Assembly (NCBI GenBank): GCA_964023205.1
Contig: OZ026845.1
Location: 2,676,001 to 2,740,000 of the forward strand
Direction: 5' to 3'
Length of the DNA stretch: 64,000 nt
DNA from: Lutraria lutraria
Lineage: Eukaryota; Mollusca; Bivalvia; Venerida; Mactridae
Below, piece by piece: positions 12,082 through 23,095 of the stretch. Both the position numbers and the translations under genes were made by a program. The notes beneath the pieces were generated by a model that searched no databases, had not been told where the DNA came from, and saw nothing but the letters and a program-made list of their open reading frames with translations. Position 1 is the stretch's first letter. Each line of letters begins with the position of its first letter.

Positions 12082-13759
12082 ATGTCGCGTTTAGTGTCGC
12101 TTTTAGCAGTTTTTGGTTTCTTTCTGTGTGATAGTTCGTACGGACATACTTATGGTCACATGGAGAAACTGATGGAACATTTATTCAATGGAACATACAA
12201 CAAATACTTCCGGCCGTTACTAAATCAAAGTGATGTCATAGAGGTTGGTTTCATTTCATAATTTGTAACGCAATTCGTACAACTTCGGGAAACATGTGTG
12301 TCTCTTTGCCAGAAGTACGAGGGGTTTAACAAAGTTGTCTATCTTATTTTCTGTTTAAAAACTGTCAGTGCTTAAAAAGAGGTAATTTACGACCGTTTGA
12401 TACCGGGTAGCTTATATTCAGGACTGTCAGGTACTAAGTGAAAATTGATTAATAGAACTTTTGTTTGTAAAACCAATATTTGTGGTTAGTTATAATTATA
12501 TCTGTCTAAACGCTAAATGGCATAAAACATTGATTACCAAAAAGCATTGCTTGAAATAACTTTCGTTTTCAAAGCATTATATTTGTTTGTATAATACATT
12601 GGTTGTGATTTCCTTTCTTCTACGTTCTTGTGTATTTCAGGTTAATTTCACGCATATTTTGATGTCGGTTAAACATTTCGACATACAGACAGGCGAGTTA
12701 ATTACCTTGTCTGCGTTCATCCTCTCTTGGTATGATGAAATGTTAACATGGGAGACCAGTGACTATGGAAACATAAGAATTATTTCAGTACCAAAAAGCC
12801 GCATTTGGCAACCAAAGATCGCATTAGCGCACGGATATTCAAATAAGGATGTCTATATTGACGACAGTGATATCTCACCAGCTTGGGTAACAAACGAAGG
12901 TTTTGTTCGTATATACCCAGGAGGAAATTACAACGCAAAGTGCAAAATTGACACAACATTTTATCCCCTTGACGAACATGAATGCGAGTTCCTTTTTATT
13001 ATAGGTAAGTATCAGACATTTGAATTAAACATGAACATTCCATCTGGAAATATAGACATGAGTGGTTTTGTTGAAAACGTTGAATGGTTCGTCGAGTCTA
13101 AAAAATGTGTAGCATTTCCAGCTGACTATTCTGATTTCTTTGTTCCTGCCATAAGGAGCACGTTGATTCTGAATCGTAGGCCTGTGTTTCAGTTAACAAT
13201 GTATTTCACACCAATATCATTTCTATGGTTTTTGATCTTAATGAGTTCTTTCGTTCCGCCATCTTGTGGTGAAAGACTGTCATATGTGGTTACAGTCTAT
13301 TTGGCTTTTGAGTTTTTGTTTTTAGCATTGGACGAGCACATCCCAAAAAACTCACTGAAGTTACCCCTGTATGCGTATGAAAATATTATTGTGAATTTTA
13401 TGAGCGTCCTTGGAATATTGTACAACATCTACATTCTTTGTCTTGTGGATTCCTCAAGAGGAGAAATTTGGTCACCAAATGCTTTAAAGAAGTTGGCTCT
13501 AAAAGACAAGAAGAGGAGAGCACAGCTCAATGAAGAAAAGCGATGCAATAAAAATGCTGTTGCAATCGAAGACAATCGTAATGAGGCTTTTGCTGAAGAG
13601 AGTCCCGATAAAATAGAATCAGATGAATTGAATAATTTAACTGGAATTGACATTGCCAAAACGTCTGACAGACTTTATTTCCGCTTTAACATGATATACT
13701 TTATTATCTTTATTACTGCAAACACGGTTGCTTTGCTGATTGGACCGATGAAAATGTAG
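12082..13759 (+). CDS. Divergent Cys-loop (nicotinic-like) receptor subunit, copy C
   Basis: Exons 12082-12243 and 12641-13759 encode a 426-aa protein identical to copy B. All domain features, including the Cys-loop, the GERLS pore entry, the single loop-C cysteine and the absence of an obvious loop-B Trp, are the same. The upstream ~970 bp is identical too, so if both copies are real they should share regulation and double the dose. It could instead be a false duplicate created by assembly of two haplotypes or of one read-spanning repeat. Confidence 0.9.
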
Positions 13760-13800
13760 ACAAACAAGCAGAATTATGCAAAAACCATGCCCATGGCAAA

Positions 13801-13806
13801 AATAAA
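13801..13806 (+). other. Polyadenylation signal, receptor copy C
   Basis: AATAAA 42 bases after the stop, identical in context to the signal after copy B. Confidence 0.55.
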
Positions 13807-16580
13807 TGATAAAAATTGAGTATTGTATGATTGCAATAGCATATTGAATAGCGTTCGGATCATTCCATTTGGAACGTATGAAATAATTATAAAAAATAAT
13901 GCTCTTATTCAATATTTCGGCCTAAAAAGACCTTTCTCAATATATAGAATGAAAACAAAATATTTCAGTATGCTACAATGTTTTCACGTATGTACGTTAG
14001 TAGATATGTATGTGTGCTTTGTGTTCTATCATAACGTGTGCATTTATACCTGGACCTTTAAGCGCTATTGTAACTTACCATGTTATTTTATAGGTCAGTT
14101 GATCTATCGGTATTCTAAACAATACACTTTGTGTTATAATCATAATACATGTATTTAGGAATTACAAAAATGCATTTGGTATTTGCTAGAGATTGATTGG
14201 ACAACCTGCTTCGACTTAAGCATTTTGGGTTTTCCGTGGATTCCTTTGAAATATATATATTTAATAAACATACAGCTAACAGACCAAAATAAAATATTTC
14301 AGTAAAAGACATATAAAATGCCATTCAATATTGAGTTATAAGAGACATAAAATCACACAAAAAACACAATACTACAAAAACAGTACAACAACTTAAGAAC
14401 AATGACAAGGACCAAAAATTAATGTAATAGATTTAAAACAGTATATATGTCAATGATTTGCATTAATCGTCCAAAGATTTTTTTCCGCTGTAAAATTGTG
14501 ATACAGATGAAGAGCAATAACCAATTTACATATTTGTGTTCTTGAAAAGAAATAATCTCCCTTAGGTTCAGGCAAAATTGCAACTTCTCTCAATTACTTA
14601 TAGAACTAGTACAGAAAATACTGTCAGTGAACTTAAAGTAGGTAGAGGTAGGAAACGAGCGTCAAGGCAAATATGTCAATTTGTGTATTTTCTGTCCAAA
14701 AGAGGAAATACTGAAAGTTGCCATGATTTTCTAATTGTTTGTTGTAGAAAAATAGCGGAAACAAAATATTTTAAATAGTTTGAAAACAGTTTTGCAGAAT
14801 GTGTTTTGAAAACTGAACAATATTTAAAAAAATATCGATTTAATAAGCAAAATGCAATTGGGTTTGATCTTCCTGACATATTCTATGCATGGAGTTTTTG
14901 TGTCCGCTGTGGGACGGTGTGTTCATTCATTCTGAATTACACCAAGCTAACAAGATATTTGTATTTCGAAATATTGTTATGAAATTATTTTATGATAACA
15001 TTAATGAATATTTTTCTTATCGCACCACATGTATAGTTGATATTTAATGCAATGGAGACATATTCAGCTGATTCGACCTTGATTGCTTGTTACGTTTTGT
15101 CAATAGCAATTTCTGCTTCATATATATTGCGTCAAGGAAGAAGTTTCCTATTGGTACAATGAATTCCATAGCGGCAGAATCATTAATTTACTTTGCAGAC
15201 TGGACTCATTTTCCTAAAAAGGCTACAACTAGACTCTAGTATTTATCGAACCCTTCAGACAGACGAACAAACAATGAGATGAACTGTCTGAAAGATGGAC
15301 AGACGTCTCTTTCTGCATGTAAAACAGTTTTGCTGAATTACTCAATTCGTTTATTCAAAGATACCAATTCCTGTCACCATTACATATAGCACAAAATGTA
15401 TGATTGATAGAAATGGCAAATATCTAAAGAAAATATCAAATAACATTGCTCTCACTTCAAATGATCAATAGAGCAACTTCGCTGATCGCCTGAACTTATC
15501 ACTTTCCCTATTAGACAGGTAGTAAAATGTTAACTGACATGAAGAAATATAGACTTTCTCGATAAAAAATAAAATAAATAAACCATGCTATTTTGATACT
15601 ATAACAAAGTGGTATTTATCTTCAACATTGTAGCAAAATAAATAGTGTTCTAGATACTAGTAGTTAAAGTTCTCTCTTCATTTTGTAAAACTGTATCAAG
15701 CGTTTTAGATAACTGAATTTATCTCGTGTTTATTTTTTAAAGTATTCCGGTTTGGGAGTAAGCTTGTTTATCGATAAACATGATTCTGTTTTTCTATGGA
15801 TCTTCTAATCCAGTTTGGGAAATGTGTAATGTGGCACGCCGACACCAAAATCTGGAGGGGTGTGCTGGAGGTGTGTGCTCAATTCCGGGTGGTAGGGGAT
15901 CGTGGGCACTCAAGGGGGTAGAAATGTACAATTAATTTTTGTTATATTCGATCTTTTTTTTCGGTATGTTGATGTATGATAATTGATGTGATTCATGTCA
16001 ATTACTTTGTGAACCGTTTAGAATGTAAATTTTGGAGGGTTGAGTGCTATCCTTGTTGGGCTAGTTTGAGGTTTTTATTAAGATTCTGCGATTCATTGTG
16101 GTTGTATATATGCGTGCATTGGAGTTTGTCGTAATGATTAATTAAAAACTAGAATCTATGTAGTTTGCGTGGCAAGGCGGATTTTTTGCATCTGGTGTGT
16201 CCTGGGATCCGTTCTTTGCTTTCTATTAATTAGTAGCGATAGTATTAATGTTTCAACAGATGCCCCTGAGGGAATAATTATGTCTACTGTAGCTGATAAA
16301 AATAAACCGTAATTACTTTGTGAAACAAAACATTGAAGAGTAACAATCCATAGTTGTATACCGTGCATGCTTGTTTTACATTACTTATTTGGGTATCTAT
16401 ATATGTATATGGGACTGATGTAATAAAGTTTTCTGTACCAGTTTCAGTTTAATTGTGCATGGGTTTGATTTCTTTGTTTTGCAATGAAATAAGTTCAACT
16501 TATCCGTTTAAATGCTGTAAATATATTTCACAGTGTATACGGAAATACCCGACGATTTACCGAAGCACTGTTGGTTAATA

Positions 16581-17670
16581 CCCCAATCACACCAGGGCTA
16601 CGTTTGCACTACGTCCACTACGTCCTGACAGGGCGTGGCAAGAACCTGATTAACGTGATGAGGACGCAGTAGGAACCGGTTCAAGCGTGGTATGGTCTTC
16701 GTGGACGTGAAGGACATGATGGAACTTTTGACATGTAAAATAATAACGTGGCGGGGACGTGGTCAAATTAGAACGCAGTGTTTACGTAGTAAGAACGTAA
16801 CAGGAACGTGACTAAAACCTAGTTGGAACTTCATTGACGCAGAAGAAGCGTGGTGCGGACTTGAAAAGAGAGCAAGCGATTTTCACCGCGTTGTCACTGG
16901 GTCGTTACTACGCTTTTGTTACGTCAATGAAGTTCTCACTACGTGTATGCTAAGACCATAGTACGTCCATATCACGTTAAAGAAGACTGCACTAGGTTGT
17001 AATTTTTGTCCGTCACGTCTTTAGTACGTTTGCAACATGTGACCAGTATGTTCCTGTCAGGTTCTGAGCAATTGATATAACTACTGGATTCATACCCCAT
17101 TCTTTCATTTCCAGTCAAATATATGTTAACAATGAATGGAATTTGTTATTTTACCAGGACAACAAGCCATTTTGGATGCTCAAATTGCCATTTTCTAAAT
17201 ACGAAATATAAGAAAAGGGAACATGAAACAACCTAGATTATGTTGTGTTAGTACATTGTAGTTAATACATGGCTATCAGCAGAAAGAACACTTCTGTTCG
17301 GCCATCATGACCAGTTAAAATAAATGGACATATGGTACAGTATACATACGGAGCTAGTAAATACAATGAGGACTTGGGACCTACTAGGGAGAGCGCAGTT
17401 CAGTCTGCATGGACGTAGTGAGCACGTAATTGGGATGTAGTATAAACGCAATAGACCTGGTGACAACGGGAAGCTGCACGTGTAATGAACTTACTGGGAA
17501 CGTGATAGACGCAGTGAGAACCTGACAAAGACGTTGTAAGGACGTAGTGAGAACCTGGGTACATCGTTTCTTTTCGAATTTGACCCCGTCCCCGCCACGT
17601 CCATCAAAATGTTCAGGACGTGATGGGAACTTTGCGAGCGTGGTGTGGACGTGCTCTAGTGTGATAGGGG
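16581..17670. mobile_element. Foldback DNA element, copy 2
   Basis: Same element as at 9886-10975, carried along by the 6695-bp duplication; one substitution seen (16741 t for a). It sits at the same position in both units, so it inserted before the duplication and is not an independent insertion. Confidence 0.75.
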
Positions 17671-17800
17671 CAAGTATTTGATATGAGCTACATTTGATTT
17701 TGGTTATTTTACATTATAAAAAACTTAGGCCTTCAACATCCGGTGATGTGCATCTGTCGCCATTTTCTCCAGCGTGCACGGCCGTTCAACATCTGGTACT

Positions 17801-18284
17801 GTGTACGCCTGTCCACAATTCAGTGAACAAGCCCCATCATAACATTGGAGTGAGAAGGCCGCTCACCATTCCGGGATTGGACAATAATTTATCGATGCAT
17901 TATTTTACTTATACTAGATCTACTATCAGTCTAACAGGGGAAATAAATAATAAGCATTTTTCCCGGGACATTCCTCAACATTGCATATCGATATATAATT
18001 AAACTCCATGGGTCGTCTGTTATTTTACCAATCGTCTGCTTTTTTTGCTCTTTCACGATCGATCGGAAGCTGATCAATGATGGTATACACACACATATAG
18101 AACAGTGGCGTGACAAACCAGATCTGATTATAATCAGACTTCGCAACATCAATTGGATTCGATCGTTGTTCGCCATGGGTGATAGGGAACATAGGTATTC
18201 GTAGTCCTGAGAACACGTGTATTTGCGCGATGTTTTTTTCTTGTCACGCACCCGAACTTTTGTTTGGATGTTTAAATCTCCATA
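17801..18284. other. Unique spacer, nothing recognised
   Basis: Short ORFs on both strands show no family resemblance. No repeat, tRNA or inverted repeat stands out. Confidence 0.5.
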
Positions 18285-20405
18285 ATGATATATCTGGGTT
18301 TTAACTTCGCACCTGCAACCAGGATCATTTGGCTACTTTCCAGCAAGTTAAACGGTGGAGGAAGGCGTCATGTGTACACCTGGGTTAAACGGTGGAGGAA
18401 GACGTCATGTGTACACCTGGGTTAAACGATGGAGGAAGGCGTCATGTGTACACCTGGGTTAAACGATGGAGGAAGGCGTCATGTGTACACCTGGGTTAAA
18501 CGGTGGAGGAAGGCGTCATGTGTACACCTGGGTTAAACGGTGGAGGAAGGCGTCATGTGTACACCTGCGTTAAACGGTGGAGGAAGGCGTCATGTGTACA
18601 CCTGGGTTAAACGGTGGAGGAAGGCGTCATGTGTACACCTGGGTTAAACGATGGAGGAAGGCGTCATGTGTACACCTGGGTTAAACGGTGGAGGAAGACG
18701 TCATGTGTACACCTGGGTTAAACGGTGGAGGGAGGCGTCATGTGTACACCTGGGTTAAACGGTGGAGGAAGGCGTCATGTGTACACCTGGGTTAAACGGT
18801 GGAGGAAGACGTCATGTGTACACCTGGGTTAAACGGTGGAGGAAGACGTCATGTGTACACCTGGGTTAAATGGTGGAGGAAGACGTCATGTGTACACCTG
18901 GGTTAAACGGTGGAGGAAGGCGTCATGTGTACACCTGGGTTAAACGGTGGAGGAAGACGTCATGTGTACACCTGGGTTAAACGGTGGAGGAAGACGTCAT
19001 GTGTACACCTGGGTTAAACGGTGGAGGAAGGCGTCATGTGTACACCTGGGTTAAACGATGGAGGAAGGCGTCATGTGTACACCTGGGTTAAACGGTGGAG
19101 GAAGACGTCATGTGTACACCTGGGTTAAACGGTGGAGGAAGGCGTCATGTGTACACCTGGGTTAAACGGTGGAGGAAGGCGTCATGTGTACACCTGGGTT
19201 AAACGGTGGAGGAATGTGTCATGTGTACACCTGGGTTAAACGGTGGAGGAAGGCGTCATGTGTACACCTGGGTTAAACGGTGGAGGAAGGCGTCATGTGT
19301 ACACCTAGGTTAAACGGTGGAGGAAGACGTCATGTGTACACCTGGGTTAAACGATGGAGGAAGGCGTCATGTGTACACCTGGGTTAAACGGTGGAGGAAG
19401 GCGTCATGTGTACACCTGGGTTAAACGGTGGAGGAAGGCGTCATGTGTACACCTGGGTTAAACGGTGGAGGAAGACATCATGTGTACACCTGGGTTAAAC
19501 GGTGGAGGAAGGCGTCATGTGTACACCTGGGTTAAACGATGGAGGAAGGCGTCGTGTGTACACCTGGGTTAAACGGTGGAGGAAGGCGTCATGTGTACAC
19601 CTGGGTTAAACGGTGGAGGAAGGCGTCATGTGTACACCTGGGTTAAACGGTGGAGGAAGGCGTCATGTGTACACCTGGGTTAAACGGTGGAGGAAACGTC
19701 ATGTGTACACCTGGGTTAAACGATGGAGGAAGGCGTCATGTGTACACCTGGGTTAAAAGGTGGAGGAAGGCGTCATGTGTACACATGGGTTAAACGGTGG
19801 AGGAAGACGTCATGTGTACACCTGGGTTAAACGGTGGAGGAAGGCGTCATGTGTACACCTGGGTTAAACGGTGGAGGAAGACGTCATGTGTACACCTGGG
19901 TTAAACGGTGGAGGAAGGCGTCATGTGTACACCTGGGTTAAACGGTGGAGGAAGGCGTCATGTGTACACCTGGGTTAAACGGTGGAGGAAGACGTCATGT
20001 GTACACCTGGGTTAAACGGTGGAGGAAGACGTCATGTGTACACCTGGGTTAAACGGTGGAGGAAGACGTCATGTGTACACCTGGGTTAAACGGTGGAGGA
20101 AGGCGTCATGTGTACACCTGGGTTAAACGGTGGAGGAAGACGTCATGTGTACACCTGGGTTAAACGGTGGAGGAAGGCGTCATGTGTACACCTGGGTTAA
20201 ACGGTGGAGGAAGGCGTCATGTGTACACCTGGGTTAAACGGTGGAGGAAGGCGTCATGTGTACACCTGGGTAGAATCACAGACCTTACATGTGAAAAATT
20301 ATCCTGGACCGGATTCAAACTCCCAGTGGTAATTAAGGGGCTAGTGATTATTAGTCTGAGAACATCATCACTCAACCACGGAGGTCTCTCTTCCTTGTTT
20401 GTTTT
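18285..20405 (-). mobile_element. tRNA-derived SINE with a 37-bp minisatellite in its middle
   Basis: Read on the minus strand. The head (about 20400-20305) has a pol III A box, TGGTTGAGTG, and a B box, AGTTTGAATCC, spaced as in Ser/Leu-type tRNA. A short body leads to TGATTCTACCCAGGTG. The sequence then enters the 37-bp array and leaves it into CTGGAAAGTAGCCAAATGA and a tail with GGTGCGAAGTTAAAACCC (about 18310-18292). From memory, bivalve SINEs have this order: tRNA head, CTACCCAGGTG, TCTTCCTCCACC, CTGGAAAGTCGCCATATGA, GTGCGACGTTAAACCC. The repeat unit corresponds to the CCAGGTG...CTTCCTCCACC core. Family identity is recalled, not searched. Confidence 0.75.
18347..20271. repeat. 37-bp minisatellite, 52 tandem copies
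   Basis: The unit contains GTTAAACGGTGGAGG, then AAGGCGTCATG, then TGTACACCTGG; 1925 bp / 37 bp gives 52 copies. Variants are point changes at a few sites (GGCGTC/GACGTC, CGGT/CGAT) and one unit short by a base near 19693. Variant types are interspersed in patches, as expected from unequal exchange or slippage. No frame stays open, because TTAA gives a TAA in one register. The G-to-A variant creates GACGTCAT, a near match to a CREB/ATF site. Confidence 0.97.
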
Positions 20406-22700
20406 ATTTTGATCGGGGCATTTGTACGACTGACTGACATACATTCGTTATGTATACAGCTATTTTTTACCGTTTAAATATTTTAAGATTCGATCTTTTC
20501 ATGCAAAACAAATATGCTACAACTACCTGGAGTTTTTTACAACACGGATTACTATTTTCATGTATTCGATTAAAAACTCACTTGTTTACCAAAAGGCAAA
20601 CTTAATTAAGCGACCTTCAAGTGGTCAAGGGGCCAAATCTGGCAAGTTCCCATTCTTCGCTCCTTTCCAAACATCTCGGATGGAAATACGACGAAACATG
20701 TTTTACTGGCTTCTATGTAATTATACAGATATCTAGCGTTCGCTATCTCAACTCGACACGTAGATCATAATAACGTGATATAATTCGAATTTCAGATTCA
20801 GTATTGAGTTGGCAAGAAATGTTGGTATGTAAGAATTTTAGATTTCTTGTCTTTAATCAACAAAGCAGGGTCACGAAGATGGTACAGATCAGATAATTCA
20901 AGGGATTCAACAATCTCGTGTCTGCGTCATGATTAATTTACAAAGCTATTTTAATCTAATCAGCTTCACGCATTGAGAAAATGTGCTGGTTTGAAAATTA
21001 CGTGGAGTTGAAGGGTTGGTTATCTTACTATAACATTCAGTTACCGGAAAGCCAAATTATTTGTGTTTTTCTCGGCTATTGTCTGGTCGCTGTGTGTCTA
21101 CCACTCGGTTCGAAGATTCGGAAGTTCGAAACCACGCAAAGGTCACACAATTCAACCAGCTTTTCTGCTGTTGTATTTTTTGGAGGGGGGGGGGGGGGCA
21201 CATGAAATAAATAAAAAGAGTCTTCAAATAAGTAATTAATTTTTTCACCACAATCGCACTAAAATAACTTTCTTTTAACGAACGTCATTAGATGGTTCTG
21301 CAATCATTTTCTAATGATATTATTTGGTTGGTCGTGACATAAAACAAAAAGTTTAACTGTAATTAAGATGAGGTTCTGTCAGAAGCATCTTTCATGCTGA
21401 CCTTTATCACTGATGAATTATTAATAGTCTGGTTGTATTTTATTGTACCTCACGTAATGTCTACATGCACGCATTGCCACAAGCCAATCGTATGTTATTG
21501 TCTCGATAAACCAGTAATGTTACGTTTACAAAACAAGGCTACGACTTCCACTTGGAGTCTTGGACTGATCACTGTTTTTAGAATTAGAACAGTGATAGAC
21601 AGCAATATGCATACAAACGAGTGGCTCTATACCCAAAGGTTCTACGTTGACACTGATGTTATCTTCGACTAGGAAATCGGTTGATAATATATGTTCCATC
21701 ACACTACTTGCCATGATGTTTTTGTATCAGAGTATATTCCACAACCCTAAAGCAGGTCCCACAATGATTAAACATGCGTTATTATAAATATCATATCCCA
21801 GAAGGTGATAGAACGTAATAGTTACTGTGATATCTATTTTATTATACCAAACCAAATAATATTTAAGATGCAACAAACATGTTAACAATAATAACGAAAA
21901 TTATAACAGAAACACCATAGTTACTTTCGCTGTCGAAAAAAGTTATTGTCTTCAGCTAAAACGCTGTAACAACTTTCAGATCTTAAGCTGTTATTATTAT
22001 TCAGCAATAACATTGATTTCTTTATATTTTTATCAAGTATAAGTCAAAATTGACAGTACGATTAATCAACTATACGAGCATTATAAGGACCGAGTGTCTT
22101 TAACATTGTATTTCCACCAAGATACCCAAAGCCTAACAAATGTCCCAATTTTCCAGCTACCCGTAGTTTTTTTGAAACAGTGGCATAGAAACGTACTGAA
22201 AAAGGAAGTGTTACAATACAGAAATAAATAAATAAATTTAGACTTGCCTGGCTGGCGTGTAGTTGAGGAAACTAATTGAAAATATATCAAAGTTTAAGAT
22301 TGTAATTAGATAAGATTTAAAGCAAGTCAATTGCTTTTTTATTATTTTCATACATTTATATCCTGTTTATGTTCAAATATGGACAAAGATGTGAAACACA
22401 CAGACGTGTACTTGAGGTGGATACAATAAACGGAAACTGCTCATGATTGTTTGAATACCCACTTCAGGAACGATCAATGAGGCCATCATGAAAAAATGTT
22501 GGTTACACCGCTCAAACCATTAACAGAGGTATGGTATGTGAGCATTTTGGTGACAATATACTTATACTGATAACAGAAAGCTGGATTAAAGTACAAAGAA
22601 ATTAGTTATTAAGTCTTACCTGCAAATAGACACGTTTATAAGGATGACCAGATGCACGGTGAAGGTTTTTAGGGAAACTCACCTTCACCAGCTCCGCGCA
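20406..22700. other. Intergenic, no gene recognised
   Basis: AT-rich sequence with short ORFs lacking family resemblance. A run of 14 G occurs at 21185-21198. No hairpin elements or RNA genes recognised. Confidence 0.5.
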
Positions 22701-22889
22701 ATGGGTTGTCTCCCTTGGTTATTTAACATCTACATGTGCTCGGAACCAGGTTTATACTTGGAGGTTGTGTCCCGGACACAGCCACAATGAGTTTCATTAC
22801 TTTGGAAACGTGTGCTTTTTTTCTTTAAAAGCAACTCCAAATACGAATATTGTTTGAGGATCGGCGACTTTTTAACATTTGCATCATCA

Positions 22890-23095
22890 TCCAGGGTTAT
22901 TTGACGATTTATTTCAGCTTTAACGCCGAATGAAGGTCCAATGAGGCCATCTGAATAGACAGATCGCAACCCTTTAGTACGTCAGCTGGACGGCTTACTC
23001 AAATGTGAAATTTGGTAAGAATCGAACACACATTGACGAGGGGCTATACTGAGAGCTGCCACTCGACCACAGAATCCCTAGATCTCTTTGAAGGA
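22890..23095 (-). mobile_element. Degenerate tRNA-derived SINE
   Basis: On the minus strand from about 23085 there is an A-box-like TGGTCGAGTGG followed about 45 bases later by a B-box-like TGTTCGATTCT. Then comes TAAGCCGTCCAGCTG, resembling the region after the tRNA head of molluscan SINEs, and finally CGGCGTTAAAGC. The cloverleaf is not intact, so this is a SINE or tRNA pseudogene rather than a working tRNA. Confidence 0.5.

Larger units (their letters stand above)
11106..17800 (+). repeat. Tandem duplication unit 2 (6695 bp)
   Basis: Nearly perfect copy of 4411-11105. Its right border (about 17800) is where the shared ...CATCTGGTACTGT runs into unique GTACGCCTG instead of CGCAAATAG. The unique sequence beyond shows that unit 2 keeps the original right flank and unit 1 the original left flank, as expected of one tandem duplication. 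Confidence 0.95.

Noticed and set aside
9886..17670. Two independent foldback insertions
   Set aside because: Both lie at the same offset in the 6695-bp units, so the second is a passenger of the duplication.
18347..20271. CRISPR array
   Set aside because: Units are contiguous 37-bp repeats with no spacers, in an intron-containing animal genome, and sit inside a SINE.
20167..20412. 81-aa ORF over the end of the minisatellite
   Set aside because: It is open only because the 37-bp unit shifts frame between stops; it runs into the SINE head and has no protein resemblance.
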